Positions 33,601 through 42,510 of a DNA stretch of 64,000 nt are shown here, one piece after another; positions within the stretch are counted from its first letter, which is position 1, and each line of letters starts with the position of its first letter. Source of the stretch: Pseudomonas sp. GM18 (GTDB lineage Bacteria; Pseudomonadota; Gammaproteobacteria; Pseudomonadales; Pseudomonadaceae); assembly GCF_000282195.1 (NCBI RefSeq), contig NZ_AKJT01000044.1, forward strand, positions 62,001-126,000. The letters run 5' to 3'. A program made the translations under genes and the position numbers. The notes beneath the pieces were generated by a model. The model searched no databases. It was given only the letters and a program-made list of their open reading frames with translations, and was not told the DNA's origin.

Positions 33601-35728
33601 GCAGTTGCTTGAGCGCCTCGCTGGGGAGAAACCCTTTTAGGCCTTCCCATGGGCGCTGGCAAGTTGTTCTGAGTATAAACAGAAGTTTTTCAAATAGCGC
33701 GAAGTCGTTATTAACAATCAGTATCTGAATGGAGTTAAGAAACTCGCTAGGGGTGTCACTATGAAGTACTGCCGAAAGCGTCTCATCCTTCCAGTAATCA
33801 GGAATTGACTCACTGGAAAGTATCTGTTCCACCAATGTGACTACTGCCGCATCTTCTCGAAGGCGGCGCAGCAACCATAATCGAAAACCACGATTGATCG
33901 CAGGTTCGCTGCCGATAGCGTTTAAAAAATCAGAAGCAGAATTCGCGTGATCCTCATGCTCCTGATCTATAAACTTATCCAACGCCCAATCTTCGAATAC
34001 GTCGTGGCTCGGGCTGACGTATGAGTTTTGGACGCGGAGGATTAGATCGTCGGCCTCAAGCTGCTCCACAGCACCAGCATCGAAATCCTTTGCTGGAACA
34101 CCAAACACCATACGCTTGGCACGTTTCTTCGAAATCTCTACAAATGTTCTCTCCCTACGATCAGGCATACCTTCTCCACGCCTGTCGCTCCTTGCAATCA
34201 CCGAGTCCCAAATTCTGCTACGAAACTCAGATTCTGTGTCGGTATCAGTAAAAGTTTGGTTGTTTGCCAATGCGCGAGCCGCCAAATCAACAAAGAATGG
34301 CACGCGCATGATTGCAGATATTGAAGGGTTGTTGATAAGCGGTGCCAGGGCAGGCAGTGTCTCGTATAACTCCGATAACTGCTCAATCGTGAAGCAACCT
34401 ATCGAAACCGTTTGGAACTTTATATCGGACGGCTGTAGATAAGTGAAAGTCAACTGCTGCATGCCATAGCTTCGCCCGGTAGCGATGACCGTCCACCCAC
34501 CAGACTTCTGGATAAACCTCAGCAACTGCTGAAACGCAGTGGGATCCTTCAATTCCAAGATGCGCTCAATGGATTCAATCACCAAGATTTTATTTTTGAT
34601 GAGTGCGAGGTGGCCAGCAATTTGCCCAATTGTACTCTCCAGACCTATCGAGCTAAACACCTGAGCGAGGCTCGGTTTGTCTAGATCCTCAGCACGAAGG
34701 TAAAAAGGCACACAATCCTTCAATCGCTGACTCAAGAAATGTTTTACCAGTGCGGATTTGCCAGCGCCACGATCGCCAGAAACCAGAATGATTCCATCTT
34801 CTAGAAACAGCTGCTCCAGGCTGGCCATTTCAATATCACGGTTGATGTGCACATTCTGAATGCTGTCCCTGATACCTTCGTAAATATACTCCCCCTGCTC
34901 GCTCAGCTTGACGATATCCTGTGCCAGCTTCGTAGACACAGCTGGCTTGAATATTTCGCCGAGCTCACCCAGGTTTTCTCGGGTGATAGTGCCACCGTTG
35001 TGGTTAAAGCTTTGCACATGCTCGACAATTCGAGCCATTACGGCATGCGGTGGCTGATCTGTATAGCAAGAAATCAATGCATTGATGAAAGTGCTGACGA
35101 CCGATGCTTTGGCATCTACATCATAAGACAGCACATAAAAAACCTTGAGAAAACTCCACAGTTCATGATCCGACAGGGCAACCCCGTCATTTGCGGAATT
35201 TAATTGATCCCTGAACATCTGCAAGCGATTTTTCTTGGCATCGCTAGTAAAACCTTTCGTTTGGCTTTTTCGAATAAACTCTGCAGCGTCGCTGGAGTAC
35301 CTGGCCCACTCCAGCACTGGCAAGGTGTTGTTGACATCATTTTTCGGCAGGACGCCTACGACTAGAGCGATAGCATCCAATTTTTGATTGAAGTTCCCTC
35401 CTGAGAAATCTTTCCAGGCGCTAGTCATCACCTCAGAGAATGTAGAGTCTTCCGAACTCCCGATTTTAATCTCATGCTTAACCTGCCCATACAGCCTGCA
35501 AGTAGAGCCTGTTTTGTCAACAGCCTCCACCACAAAATCGTCCGTATTGACACCCTCGTATTTTGCTTGAAGCTTGAGAGATGTGGCCCTTGCAGCATGC
35601 GGCAATCCAGGGATCGGAGCGTCAGCAAGCAGTGCTAAAGTGAAAATTGCTTGAATTTTGTTCTCAAAAACTACACCACCACCACCAGTAGAAAACGGAT
35701 TACTTTGCTCTTTTGGACTACTCACCAT
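30668..35728 (-). CDS. Candidate antiphage STAND NTPase with N-terminal Cap4-like nuclease (Avs-like)
   Basis: 1686-residue protein. Residues 1-90 look like a Cap4/DUF4297-type nuclease domain: GGGGVVFENKIQAIFTLALL (15-34), then acidic D63-D64 and QVK at 82-84, the spacing of a PD-(D/E)xK site with Q in the middle position. The ATPase follows with Walker A GDRGAGKS (318-325) and Walker B ILVIESIER (381-389). The remaining 1100 residues are predicted helical and repeat-like with no motif I recognise, as expected of a target-sensing C-terminus. Effector-NTPase-sensor order and size fit AVAST/Avs proteins; the Cap4-type effector recalls the Avs3 group. It lies downstream of a YobI/KAP NTPase on the same strand. 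Function is inferred from architecture only. Confidence 0.72.
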   Translation of the reverse strand: MVSSPKEQSNPFSTGGGGVVFENKIQAIFTLALLADAPIPGLPHAARATSLKLQAKYEGVNTDDFVVEAVDKTGSTCRLYGQVKHEIKIGSSEDSTFSEVMTSAWKDFSGGNFNQKLDAIALVVGVLPKNDVNNTLPVLEWARYSSDAAEFIRKSQTKGFTSDAKKNRLQMFRDQLNSANDGVALSDHELWSFLKVFYVLSYDVDAKASVVSTFINALISCYTDQPPHAVMARIVEHVQSFNHNGGTITRENLGELGEIFKPAVSTKLAQDIVKLSEQGEYIYEGIRDSIQNVHINRDIEMASLEQLFLEDGIILVSGDRGAGKSALVKHFLSQRLKDCVPFYLRAEDLDKPSLAQVFSSIGLESTIGQIAGHLALIKNKILVIESIERILELKDPTAFQQLLRFIQKSGGWTVIATGRSYGMQQLTFTYLQPSDIKFQTVSIGCFTIEQLSELYETLPALAPLINNPSISAIMRVPFFVDLAARALANNQTFTDTDTESEFRSRIWDSVIARSDRRGEGMPDRRERTFVEISKKRAKRMVFGVPAKDFDAGAVEQLEADDLILRVQNSYVSPSHDVFEDWALDKFIDQEHEDHANSASDFLNAIGSEPAINRGFRLWLLRRLREDAAVVTLVEQILSSESIPDYWKDETLSAVLHSDTPSEFLNSIQILIVNNDFALFEKLLFILRTTCQRPWEGLKGFLPSEALKQLPNTLVLTPFGLGWSACFEFAYNHRQSLPVEILKSVSETLSVWGGSYHLSDWADAALREAALLALQIIEVNKDSYSRDEMRSKLILIVLRLARVIREELEALLERDVFMAKSASRPSYVRSLTQLALNRESAGVLCQHMPDTVIRLARHEWFKVEDDHYYGYRRNDSFGLENVDLSPGSSGLKGPFHALLAFHSERAISFILELCNWCTDALVEAQSPDTNAAPEWSDLYDESKLAQVTLRLNNGSDIVQWVSPQLWKAYRGLSVVPGMLHCAIMALENWLIRQAQSESNDAEFKRVFNYLLENSRSGLITGLLASIAVAFPKKVGSEALPILRCEHFYGLEINRVVKERTPMGYPRVPFGREPLAEAYIDERKTSNTRPWRARSLEDLLLEIQLDPELQSHALSILDSFKNLPPEESESIQYMLHRTDTRDMTVVPTQEKNKFELRVAKPLPSKLEQKRVAHNAQQSFDQRIFRLHRWSDMAFNNNDSKADLYETYPQALQEAIGLLDDLAKEVAQTTFGMMALGAAVTTAAIGLRDHLDSLSDEDLDWIIQQIVQVISYGANDFNGLASAGMGDLAGESACAFIIPKLFEVVPEEDWNEVKHLIAICLTHPNDYVRAAAAKGVRHYVWAIDRDFALACTAWIMRLPEIEQSCYIMIRSGRGGVKGEEAIAFMDGYRSELVSAEFSFDTTSFVFEVRHAGALHLILLMQPLASDDDHVKAILSGVVSYICGGREEDRDLWADTEAQEAIQKCLAEHIVASSSANFEPVRDWVLQGCRNDPSFMYMVKLSAEIELEKSMSLDAIWGLWRLYEPEMQYAATVDPGLLPHSKRDSVREFLRGMLYLNYPMRGKANEAERARMTHGARYLIDFTKQFVMNSSVFESLAAHMYNYPDHFLHEGIHTVAGALRLDPSLAFEEVSSCYSLEMAVARFLNVDERGELSRAQHKDCLTILDCIVKGGSARAYFLRENLVSSRRISK

Positions 35729-36052
35729 AGTTTCAATCCCTTATTGATCCATCGCAACTTTCGAGTTAGTAATAGTTAGCCGTTTTCAAGGATTATTTGT
35801 GCAGCTTTCTGCAGAAGACACGTGAGTCTAGTCAATCCCTTGAAGACCTGACCACACGGCCAGACGGTTGATTATGAGTCCAAACAAATCCTTCAAACGC
35901 CCATCATCAGATGTCGAGCTCACTAGGCGGTCAGTGCAAGGCATCAAACGCCTCAACAAATTCAATCGCTTTTTCCGATCTGCTTTTGTCAAAGCATGAA
36001 AACCCTTTGAGTAGACGCATAGAGTCATCGTCTTCACAGTAGAAATAGCGGA
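35729..36052. other. Gap between the two NTPase genes, with broken coding signal
   Basis: 324 bp. On the minus strand a frame overlapping the end of the upstream gene reads KHELIRYFYCEDDDSMRLL, then SEKAIEFVEAFDAL, and stops. One base over, another frame continues DRLVSSTSDDGRLKDLFGL to a stop at 35828. Together they could be a small gene of about 78 codons with one frameshift, or chance. A 69-codon GTG-started frame (36037 to 35828) also exists. I do not recognise any of these. Confidence 0.35.
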
Positions 36053-39000
36053 TCAGTTCATGCTTTTAGGCTTGGCAGTGGCGATGATGACAGCGTCCTT
36101 CTCCGTTACGGTCTGGACGAAGCCTTTCGTTTGAAGAGCGTTGACCAGCCTCATGTTGAGATCGGTGTATGGCACCTCAATTTTTTTGACATGTGGTGAA
36201 AGCTTTGTGAAGCCGTCATCGCTCAGCAAGCCAAGTAGGGAAGCAGTTTCTTCCCAGCTACACAACGGTAGGCATTGGATCAACAACTCAGAGCGCTGAG
36301 CTGAAGTCAGCCCTTCCCCACCTGCGAACTTCTTGAATGCGGGGATAAACGCCGGCGGAAAGCTTGTCGAGTGTCGATTAGCAAGCCTGCAAGCTTCAGC
36401 GACCTCTTTGACGGCCTCGCTGTTGGTATCGAAGGCTTCAATCGGTAACGCCGCCCACATTTGGATTTTTTCATTCAGCTCAAGCGCACCGCTTTTACTA
36501 AGAGCCAACGCCATTTCGATGGGCAGTTGGGATAGATCAATTTGGTCACGTGCCTGTACCCAATGTGCCGCGAGATACGGAGCTTCCAGATCTGCACTGA
36601 ACGTCCTGATGCACTCGCGGATCTCAGGGTCGTATGCCAGAAACGGCGCACTTGCGAGCATCTCCCAGCGCTCCCTTGATTGCAGTCCCTTAAAGATCCC
36701 AGGATCGTTCAAAACTACATTCGCGAAGAGCAATTCAAGCGCTTCGTTCGATAACCCTGTTGGGCCGACTAGGTACTTCTGTAGCTCTGGATGCATGGAG
36801 GTATTGAAGTCCCAGAGATCACCTCGTAGTTCCTTTACATGGCGCTGGATAAAGGTTGCGAAGACCTCCATATCCAAGGTTTCGCAACCTTTATGCTCCA
36901 AAGCAGGTACGAGTATGTCTTTGAAGAATGTCCAAACTGCAACAGCCTTCAATTTCACCCGATCAGACAGCAGCATTTTCGCCCACAGCGATGGAGTTGT
37001 GTCTTCAAGTCGGTCGAAGGTGCATGTCGTTCGATCAAACAGTTGAACCACGGCATCTGAATCGTCCGATTCTTCCAAGATGGCCAGTAGCAGTTCGTTA
37101 AAGGACGCCGCGGACTCGTCCAGGGTTCCGACTTGGGTTAGAAGCGTGTTTGTAAATTCCTCTGGAGACTCAAGCAGGAGGTCATTCAGGCCCTTAATCT
37201 CCAGCGCCTGCAGCCGACGATATGAGATGATGCTTTGGCTGTGATCAGCTTTTTTTGCTTGAATGGATTCGGCTTTTTGGCAAATCAGCGTCAGCATGCT
37301 CAGATTTACCTCAATGCATCCCCACTTGATCAGCTTCTTGAGCTCGTCCAGGACGATGCTGTCATTTAGAGCTGAGAAGCGCATCGGTAGCTCGGTCAAC
37401 CAAGGCCAGCCTTTACCTCCAGCTTCGAGTCCAGGCATCAAGCGCGAGACATCTTCCAGACTCGCAATGGCTTCATAGATCTCCTTGCCCGGCATAGAGT
37501 CAATCTGACTGAGCTGGGCAACCTCCAATTCATCCATGACTGCACTGATCAGTGCTTGCCTCAATACCGCTGATTCGAATCGCTCAGCGTTCAACAGCGC
37601 GCGTAACAGCCCAGGCTCCAGAACATAAACAGCTTGAATGAACTTCGGTGATGTCGGGGCAGACACCAAAATCTCTGTCGCGTGCGCCATCCTTTCCAGA
37701 TGTCCATCAAGCCCACTCCTGAGAATGGTCGCGAGTTTACTGCGCTCATGACTCATGCTGGGATCACTGTATGGGCAGCTAGAAAGGTGTTCGATCAGCG
37801 TGACAATGATGCCCCTGCCATCGCTCAGATCATCAGTATCCAGCTTTTCCATGACCTTTTTCGGGGCACTAATCACTGTCGCAACGTCCACGGAGACGCC
37901 ACGTCTCAGTTCCAGTATCAGGTTCTTGTCCTCGGATGTAAGGGATCCTTCGTAGAAATAACCGAAGTAGTCCGTGTAATCGGTATCGAAGTATCCGTGG
38001 CGCATCAGGTAAATGACGACGTCCAAACCATTCAGCTTTTGAGTGATGACCTCGCCATAGCCTTTTTTCGCAGCTGTCCGGAAGGTCTGGTGGTTGATTC
38101 GACCGGCCTCGACTCGCTGCTCGGACATTTCATTGTCAATCTCAACAAGCGTACGCTGGAGCAGGTCGTACCTTTTTTGGTAAGACGTGGACGCCAGTAA
38201 TTCCTTCGTGCCCACAACCACTGACGACTGGTTAATCAATCGGCCGTAGGAGTCTAAGAGAAGCATCTGCAGTCGAGTTGATTGACTAAAAACCCTTTCA
38301 AAAACATCATCTTTAACAAAGTCAATCAGAGTAAGTTTATTGCCTTGTTCCCCCTGAACATGACTCGGGCCGTCAAGGTCTGATTTTTTAAGAAGCTCAA
38401 GCCAAACGTACGCCCGCAGCTCTGCCACACTCTCAGCGATTTCCTGTACCCGCCTCTCCCGCTTTTCGCGTAACGCCTGGTAGGCATCTTCAGTTTGCCT
38501 GGACTGCTGGAACCGCCACTCATTGAAACCATGGATGGTCTCGTAAATAGCCCCACGTCGCTTTACCAATTCAGCGTATTCAGCCGGATGCAGATTGCGA
38601 ATCGCGATGATTGAAAACAGTTTGTTCGGATCAAGCTTCAAACCTGAGCCGCCGCCAAGAATGCTGGAGAACATGTCGAATTCGTTGACGATATTCTTGA
38701 TCAACCGCATGTCATCAATGAGGTAACAAACGGTTTCGACCAACGAGTCATTAAGCCCAACGTCCAGCGCTACCCCATTGGACTGTCGCTCACGAAGCAT
38801 CTCGAACATTTTCTCGCGAGAGTTCTCGGAGTTGACCACGGGGATTATCGGAATGATCAGGTCGAAAAATTTCGTTTTCTCACCGACGGCGAACAGCTCA
38901 TCCCGGAGCGCATAGAGGAAGTAAACCGGTCGTTTGATTTGCGGGGACTGCTTGATGATGAAATTGATTTCCCGCAGCCGCGTGAAAACATCATGAATGC

Positions 39001-39943
39001 CAAATCTATCCAGATCCTCGATCACCACGATGTCGATCTTACTGCGTTCAAAGCAGTAGACGATTTCATCAACATTTTTGTGCAACACGGAGCCGTGGTG
39101 GGTCGTTTCCAGCTTTCCACCCTTGATCGTGAAGCCGTCAATGCTGAACAGGGAAAGCAGCTTCAACGCCGAGAACATCATGTAGAAGCCACCAACCCCC
39201 AGCACCAGAACGACTGCCCACCCCGGGATCCATAGAAGCCATTCGACCAACCAAGCGGGGTCGACTTTCGGTAGCTTCTCGACTGTCGGGACGTAAAGTC
39301 TCAGTACGCCTAAGATCATCAGAACGGAGAAAATTGCACGCAACCAGATGATGGACGAAGACGCCTGGATGATTCGCTTCAATCGAGTCTTCGGCAGTTG
39401 ATCTGACGGTACCGCGTACAGCAGTTGCTGAACGATGGTTTCCTCGATGCGCGTCAAAATATCCGAATCGGTTTTTTTCTCTGCACCTTTGGGATCTATA
39501 GCGCTTGAACTGGATTCAGCGGAAGCGACGGGAAAGTCAGCCGAGGTCACCTTCCCTGCCCCACCCCTGTTCAGATCGTTACCGAAGGCAGCCAGCGATA
39601 CTAATGCATAGGTGAGTTCAGGGTGACGATCGACAAACGTTCGGATAACGCTGCTTTTGCCGGCGCCATACTCACCAGTAATCGCGATATTTCGAATCTG
39701 GTCGTTGCTCAGTGCGCTCAACAGCTCACTCTCGTAACGGTGTGACCGATCTACCTCCAAAAGAACAGGCGTCAGCGGCTCGAAGACATTTGTACTGCTG
39801 GGTACAGCCAGATATTCACGTGCGGCGACCACTGCTTTGTCGCCAGCTTTTCTGTAGCGCTTGTACTGTCCCATCGCATGATTCAGGAGGGAGCTGACGT
39901 ACTCACACTTCGAAAAATACAACTGAGCTAAACGACGGAACAT
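36053..39943 (-). CDS. YobI/KAP-family P-loop NTPase with two membrane helices
   Basis: 1296-residue membrane-linked NTPase. The N-terminal text (FEPLTPVLLEVDRSHRYESE, then NIAITGEYGAGKSSVI with Walker A at 90-97) and Walker B IDIVVIEDLDRF (303-314) are those of the YobI/KAP group. Two hydrophobic segments (about 198-216 and 236-262) are inserted between the Walker motifs, a KAP trait that puts the ATPase on the inner face of the membrane. A short low-complexity stretch (135-160) precedes them. The C-terminal 800 residues are helical with no known motif. GGAGACAGGG precedes the ATG. KAP NTPases occur in phage-exclusion proteins such as PifA; a defence role with the downstream STAND gene is an inference. 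Confidence 0.75.
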   Translation of the reverse strand: MFRRLAQLYFSKCEYVSSLLNHAMGQYKRYRKAGDKAVVAAREYLAVPSSTNVFEPLTPVLLEVDRSHRYESELLSALSNDQIRNIAITGEYGAGKSSVIRTFVDRHPELTYALVSLAAFGNDLNRGGAGKVTSADFPVASAESSSSAIDPKGAEKKTDSDILTRIEETIVQQLLYAVPSDQLPKTRLKRIIQASSSIIWLRAIFSVLMILGVLRLYVPTVEKLPKVDPAWLVEWLLWIPGWAVVLVLGVGGFYMMFSALKLLSLFSIDGFTIKGGKLETTHHGSVLHKNVDEIVYCFERSKIDIVVIEDLDRFGIHDVFTRLREINFIIKQSPQIKRPVYFLYALRDELFAVGEKTKFFDLIIPIIPVVNSENSREKMFEMLRERQSNGVALDVGLNDSLVETVCYLIDDMRLIKNIVNEFDMFSSILGGGSGLKLDPNKLFSIIAIRNLHPAEYAELVKRRGAIYETIHGFNEWRFQQSRQTEDAYQALREKRERRVQEIAESVAELRAYVWLELLKKSDLDGPSHVQGEQGNKLTLIDFVKDDVFERVFSQSTRLQMLLLDSYGRLINQSSVVVGTKELLASTSYQKRYDLLQRTLVEIDNEMSEQRVEAGRINHQTFRTAAKKGYGEVITQKLNGLDVVIYLMRHGYFDTDYTDYFGYFYEGSLTSEDKNLILELRRGVSVDVATVISAPKKVMEKLDTDDLSDGRGIIVTLIEHLSSCPYSDPSMSHERSKLATILRSGLDGHLERMAHATEILVSAPTSPKFIQAVYVLEPGLLRALLNAERFESAVLRQALISAVMDELEVAQLSQIDSMPGKEIYEAIASLEDVSRLMPGLEAGGKGWPWLTELPMRFSALNDSIVLDELKKLIKWGCIEVNLSMLTLICQKAESIQAKKADHSQSIISYRRLQALEIKGLNDLLLESPEEFTNTLLTQVGTLDESAASFNELLLAILEESDDSDAVVQLFDRTTCTFDRLEDTTPSLWAKMLLSDRVKLKAVAVWTFFKDILVPALEHKGCETLDMEVFATFIQRHVKELRGDLWDFNTSMHPELQKYLVGPTGLSNEALELLFANVVLNDPGIFKGLQSRERWEMLASAPFLAYDPEIRECIRTFSADLEAPYLAAHWVQARDQIDLSQLPIEMALALSKSGALELNEKIQMWAALPIEAFDTNSEAVKEVAEACRLANRHSTSFPPAFIPAFKKFAGGEGLTSAQRSELLIQCLPLCSWEETASLLGLLSDDGFTKLSPHVKKIEVPYTDLNMRLVNALQTKGFVQTVTEKDAVIIATAKPKSMN

Positions 39944-40123
39944 CCCTGTCTCCTATGCCGCTAAAAGGCCGTCCGGGAGAACCGCCTAAAATGGTCTTTA
40001 CTCGATACCCACAGTCACTGCGGTAAGTGTTTGTACAAGAGTTATCGATGATAGCGCATCGCCATCCATGAATGTGATGAACACGTTGCCGCTTCCTTAA
40101 AGCACGTCTCCTGGAGACCAAGC

Positions 40124-40235
40124 ATGCCTACATTCCTCGCTGGGTCTCTCCTAACCTGTCGGCTCCGACATCTACACGTATCACGGAATCTATGTCGGCC
40201 ACGATCAGGTGATCCACTACTCTGGTATGGCTTCA
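40124..40235 (+). pseudogene. Relic of an LRAT/NC-domain (H-box cysteine hydrolase-like) gene
   Basis: An ATG at 40124 behind CTGGAGACC starts MPTFLAGSLLTC. One base out of frame the reading continues PVGSDIYTYHGIYVGHDQV and IHYSGMAS, which is the conserved core around the catalytic histidine (YHGIYVG) of LRAT-like proteins. The matching frame then runs without any family feature into the patatin gene. Frameshift plus loss of the second half, including the cysteine, make this a dead fragment. Confidence 0.65.
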
Positions 40236-40310
40236 TGTAGCGAGCCCCCAAAGCAACACCACCCCACCAGCTACACTAATTCGATACATCTCCGCACCGA
40301 GACCTCGACC

Positions 40311-41177
40311 ATGGCGACCAAAACCGCAATCGTATTCGCTGGCGGTGGCAGTTTGGGTGCGGTGCAGGTGGGTATGTTGCGGGCCTTGGTCGAGGCCAAT
40401 GTTCGATTCGACATGGTGGTTGGCGCTTCGGTAGGCGCTATCAACGGTGCCTACTTTGCCGCAAGGCCCGATTCCGATGGCGTCGAGGCGCTCGCCGGAT
40501 TCTGGCGCGGGCTGAGTAAAACGGACATCTTTCCCCTCTCCTGGCTCGATACCTGTAGAGGACTGCTCAAACGGCGTGGTTTTCTGTTGCAGCCGGCGGC
40601 CTTGAACCGATTGCTGGGTCAGGCACTGCCCATTCATCGTATTGAGGATGCGGCGCTGCCCCTACACATCGTCACCACCGACCTGCTCAGTGGCGCCGAG
40701 ACGGTTCTGTCCAGTGGTGAACTTGAGCAGGCGTTACTGGCCAGCGCTGCCATCCCATTGGTGTTCCCCTGCGTACAGATCGCCGATCAGTTCCTGGTTG
40801 ACGGCGGCGTGGCAAGCAATACACCTATTTCGACTGCCGTAGCCTTGGGAGCCACCAACGTCGTGGTAATCCCCACCGGGGTCAGTTGCGCCCTGACACA
40901 ACCGCCCCGAGGCCTGGTCGCCCTGGCCCTGCACACCGTCAATCTGATGAGCATGCGTCAACTGGTGAACGACATCGAACACTTCCGCACTCTCACCAGC
41001 CTGCACATCGTCCCGCCCTTGTGCCCTGTGGATGTCTCGGTGTTCAACTTTGACCAGACCGAGTCTTTGCTGCAGCGTGCCTATGAGCAGACCCTCCGGT
41101 GGCTGGAACATGGGGGGCTCGAGCGCACCAAAGTACCGGGGGCCCTGACCATCCATTCGCATGCCCATCAGCATTGA
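40311..41177 (+). CDS. Patatin-like phospholipase
   Basis: 288-residue patatin-family acyl hydrolase. The oxyanion loop is GGGSLGAVQVG (13-23), the nucleophile is in GASVG and the catalytic aspartate in DGGVA, giving the Ser-Asp dyad; the enzyme acts on lipid acyl chains. The family N-terminus MATKTAIVFAGGG fixes the start at 40311; the frame stays open upstream through the LRAT relic, but that part is unrelated. No secretion signal is visible. It stands alone between the defence block and wrbA. Confidence 0.85.
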   Translation: MATKTAIVFAGGGSLGAVQVGMLRALVEANVRFDMVVGASVGAINGAYFAARPDSDGVEALAGFWRGLSKTDIFPLSWLDTCRGLLKRRGFLLQPAALNRLLGQALPIHRIEDAALPLHIVTTDLLSGAETVLSSGELEQALLASAAIPLVFPCVQIADQFLVDGGVASNTPISTAVALGATNVVVIPTGVSCALTQPPRGLVALALHTVNLMSMRQLVNDIEHFRTLTSLHIVPPLCPVDVSVFNFDQTESLLQRAYEQTLRWLEHGGLERTKVPGALTIHSHAHQH

Positions 41178-41468
41178 GTGAAGTGAATTACCTATAACAG
41201 AGGCCCTCTTTGCTGCGTGCCCTTCCCCGCTACACGTTCTGCCATCTGCCATCTGCCATCAATCGAATAGCTTCTCTGACTGCCCAGCAGGCAGCATACG
41301 GAGCTGCTAGTGTTAATCCGCATGCCGTCAAAGTCCCTGCAGTCGGGTGGGTGTGAGCCGCCGTTTTGTTCGTGACCGAGTGCTACGCCTGCCGCTGCTG
41401 TTCGTTGGCAGTGGTGTAACCCAAGATCTTCCTAATCCATCGAATGGCGCTTAATCCAGGAGAAAATC

Positions 41469-42071
41469 ATGGCGAAGGTACTGGTTCTCTATTACTCAAT
41501 GTACGGTCACCTCGAAACGATGGCTGGCGCAGTGGCCGAAGGCGCACGATCCGTACCCGGCGCAGACGTGACGCTCAAGCGTGTCGCTGAAACCATCCCG
41601 GCCGAACAGGCAGCAGCCATCGGCGTCAAACTTGACCAGAAGGCACCGGTGGCGACACCTGACGAGCTGGGCAATTACGATGCCATCATCTTTGGTACAC
41701 CGACACGCTTCGGCAATATGGCGGGACAGATGCGCACGTTTCTCGACCAGACCGGCGGACTGTGGATGAGCGGCGCGCTGGTCGGGAAAATCGGCAGTGT
41801 CTTTGCGTCGACCGGCACCCAGCACGGTGGCCAGGAAACCACGATTACGTCGTTCCACAGCACACTCCTGCATCAGGGGATGGTCATCGTGGGTGTGCCT
41901 TACACCTGCGCAGGGCTGACCAACATGAGCGAGATCACCGGCGGTACGCCCTATGGCGCGACCACCCTGGCAGGCGCTGACGGTAAACGGCAACCGTCAC
42001 AAAATGAACTGGATATTGCGCGTTTCCAGGGTAAACACGTCGCTGAGCTTGCAATAAAGATTGCGGGTTAA
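41469..42071 (+). CDS. wrbA: NAD(P)H:quinone oxidoreductase, flavodoxin-like
   Basis: 200-residue WrbA-type FMN enzyme that reduces quinones by two electrons, protecting against redox stress. Phosphate-binding loop [10 protein letters not shown] near 10-19, [21 protein letters not shown] near 76-96 and the C-terminal [10 protein letters not shown] are all family-typical, and length is normal. CCAGGAGA precedes the ATG. It is a single gene; the 291-bp gap before it shows no coding frame. Confidence 0.93.
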   Translation: MAKVLVLYYSMYGHLETMAGAVAEGARSVPGADVTLKRVAETIPAEQAAAIGVKLDQKAPVATPDELGNYDAIIFGTPTRFGNMAGQMRTFLDQTGGLWMSGALVGKIGSVFASTGTQHGGQETTITSFHSTLLHQGMVIVGVPYTCAGLTNMSEITGGTPYGATTLAGADGKRQPSQNELDIARFQGKHVAELAIKIAG

Positions 42072-42149
42072 CGCAAGCACCCGAATGATTTTAGAGAAAG
42101 TCTTGCGCGTCGGGAGTCATTGAAGACGACGTAAGCGCTTTTGGATTCA

Positions 42150-42180
42150 GAGGAGCGACGTTCCAGCGAGGTCGCTCCTC
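42150..42180. terminator. Hairpin downstream of wrbA
   Basis: Ten-base-pair perfect stem GAGGAGCGAC/GTCGCTCCTC with an eleven-base loop, 79 bp past the wrbA stop. No T-run; a possible Rho-independent-like or protective stem. Confidence 0.5.
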
Positions 42181-42349
42181 ATTACCCATACCACTCATAC
42201 ATCCAGCTCAAGCTCAGACATCGCGCATACAACAATGCTGCAGCGCCCCTGCGGGCTATCAATAGCGCCTCGCAAAATGCCGTACAGATGAAAACCCGCC
42301 CCCACAGCGCCATCGCTCGCTACCAAAGCGCGCGTCAACAAACTGTTAC

Positions 42350-42409
42350 TTTTTTGATACACCCCTCCAACCGCTGATCAGTCAGTCCGGTTTTTTGACA
42401 CATCCCCCG
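42350..42409. promoter_or_regulatory. Two direct repeats upstream of the alginate epimerase gene
   Basis: TTTTTTGATACACCCCTCC at 42350 and TTTTTTGACACATCCCCCG at 42391, 41 bp apart (about four helical turns) on the same strand, ending 101 bp before the epimerase ATG. Spacing and position suggest paired binding sites for one regulator. The rest of the 439-bp gap between wrbA and the epimerase shows no gene. Confidence 0.45.
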
Positions 42410-42510
42410 ATATGTGGTCACAACTTTTGCTCTCCGCTGGGTCATAACCGTTGGTTGTCGATGGAATATTGGCATCTTCCGAGGTCTTGGCCTGATACGG
42501 AGATAAGCTC

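Noticed and set aside
40209..40310. Longer start of the patatin gene
   Set aside because: The extension translates the LRAT relic; patatin N-termini begin at MATKTAIV (40311).
41178..41468. Possible small gene or RNA in the gap before wrbA
   Set aside because: No frame with a ribosome site and no convincing secondary structure beyond a short CTGCC-GGCAG dyad. Nothing can be supported.
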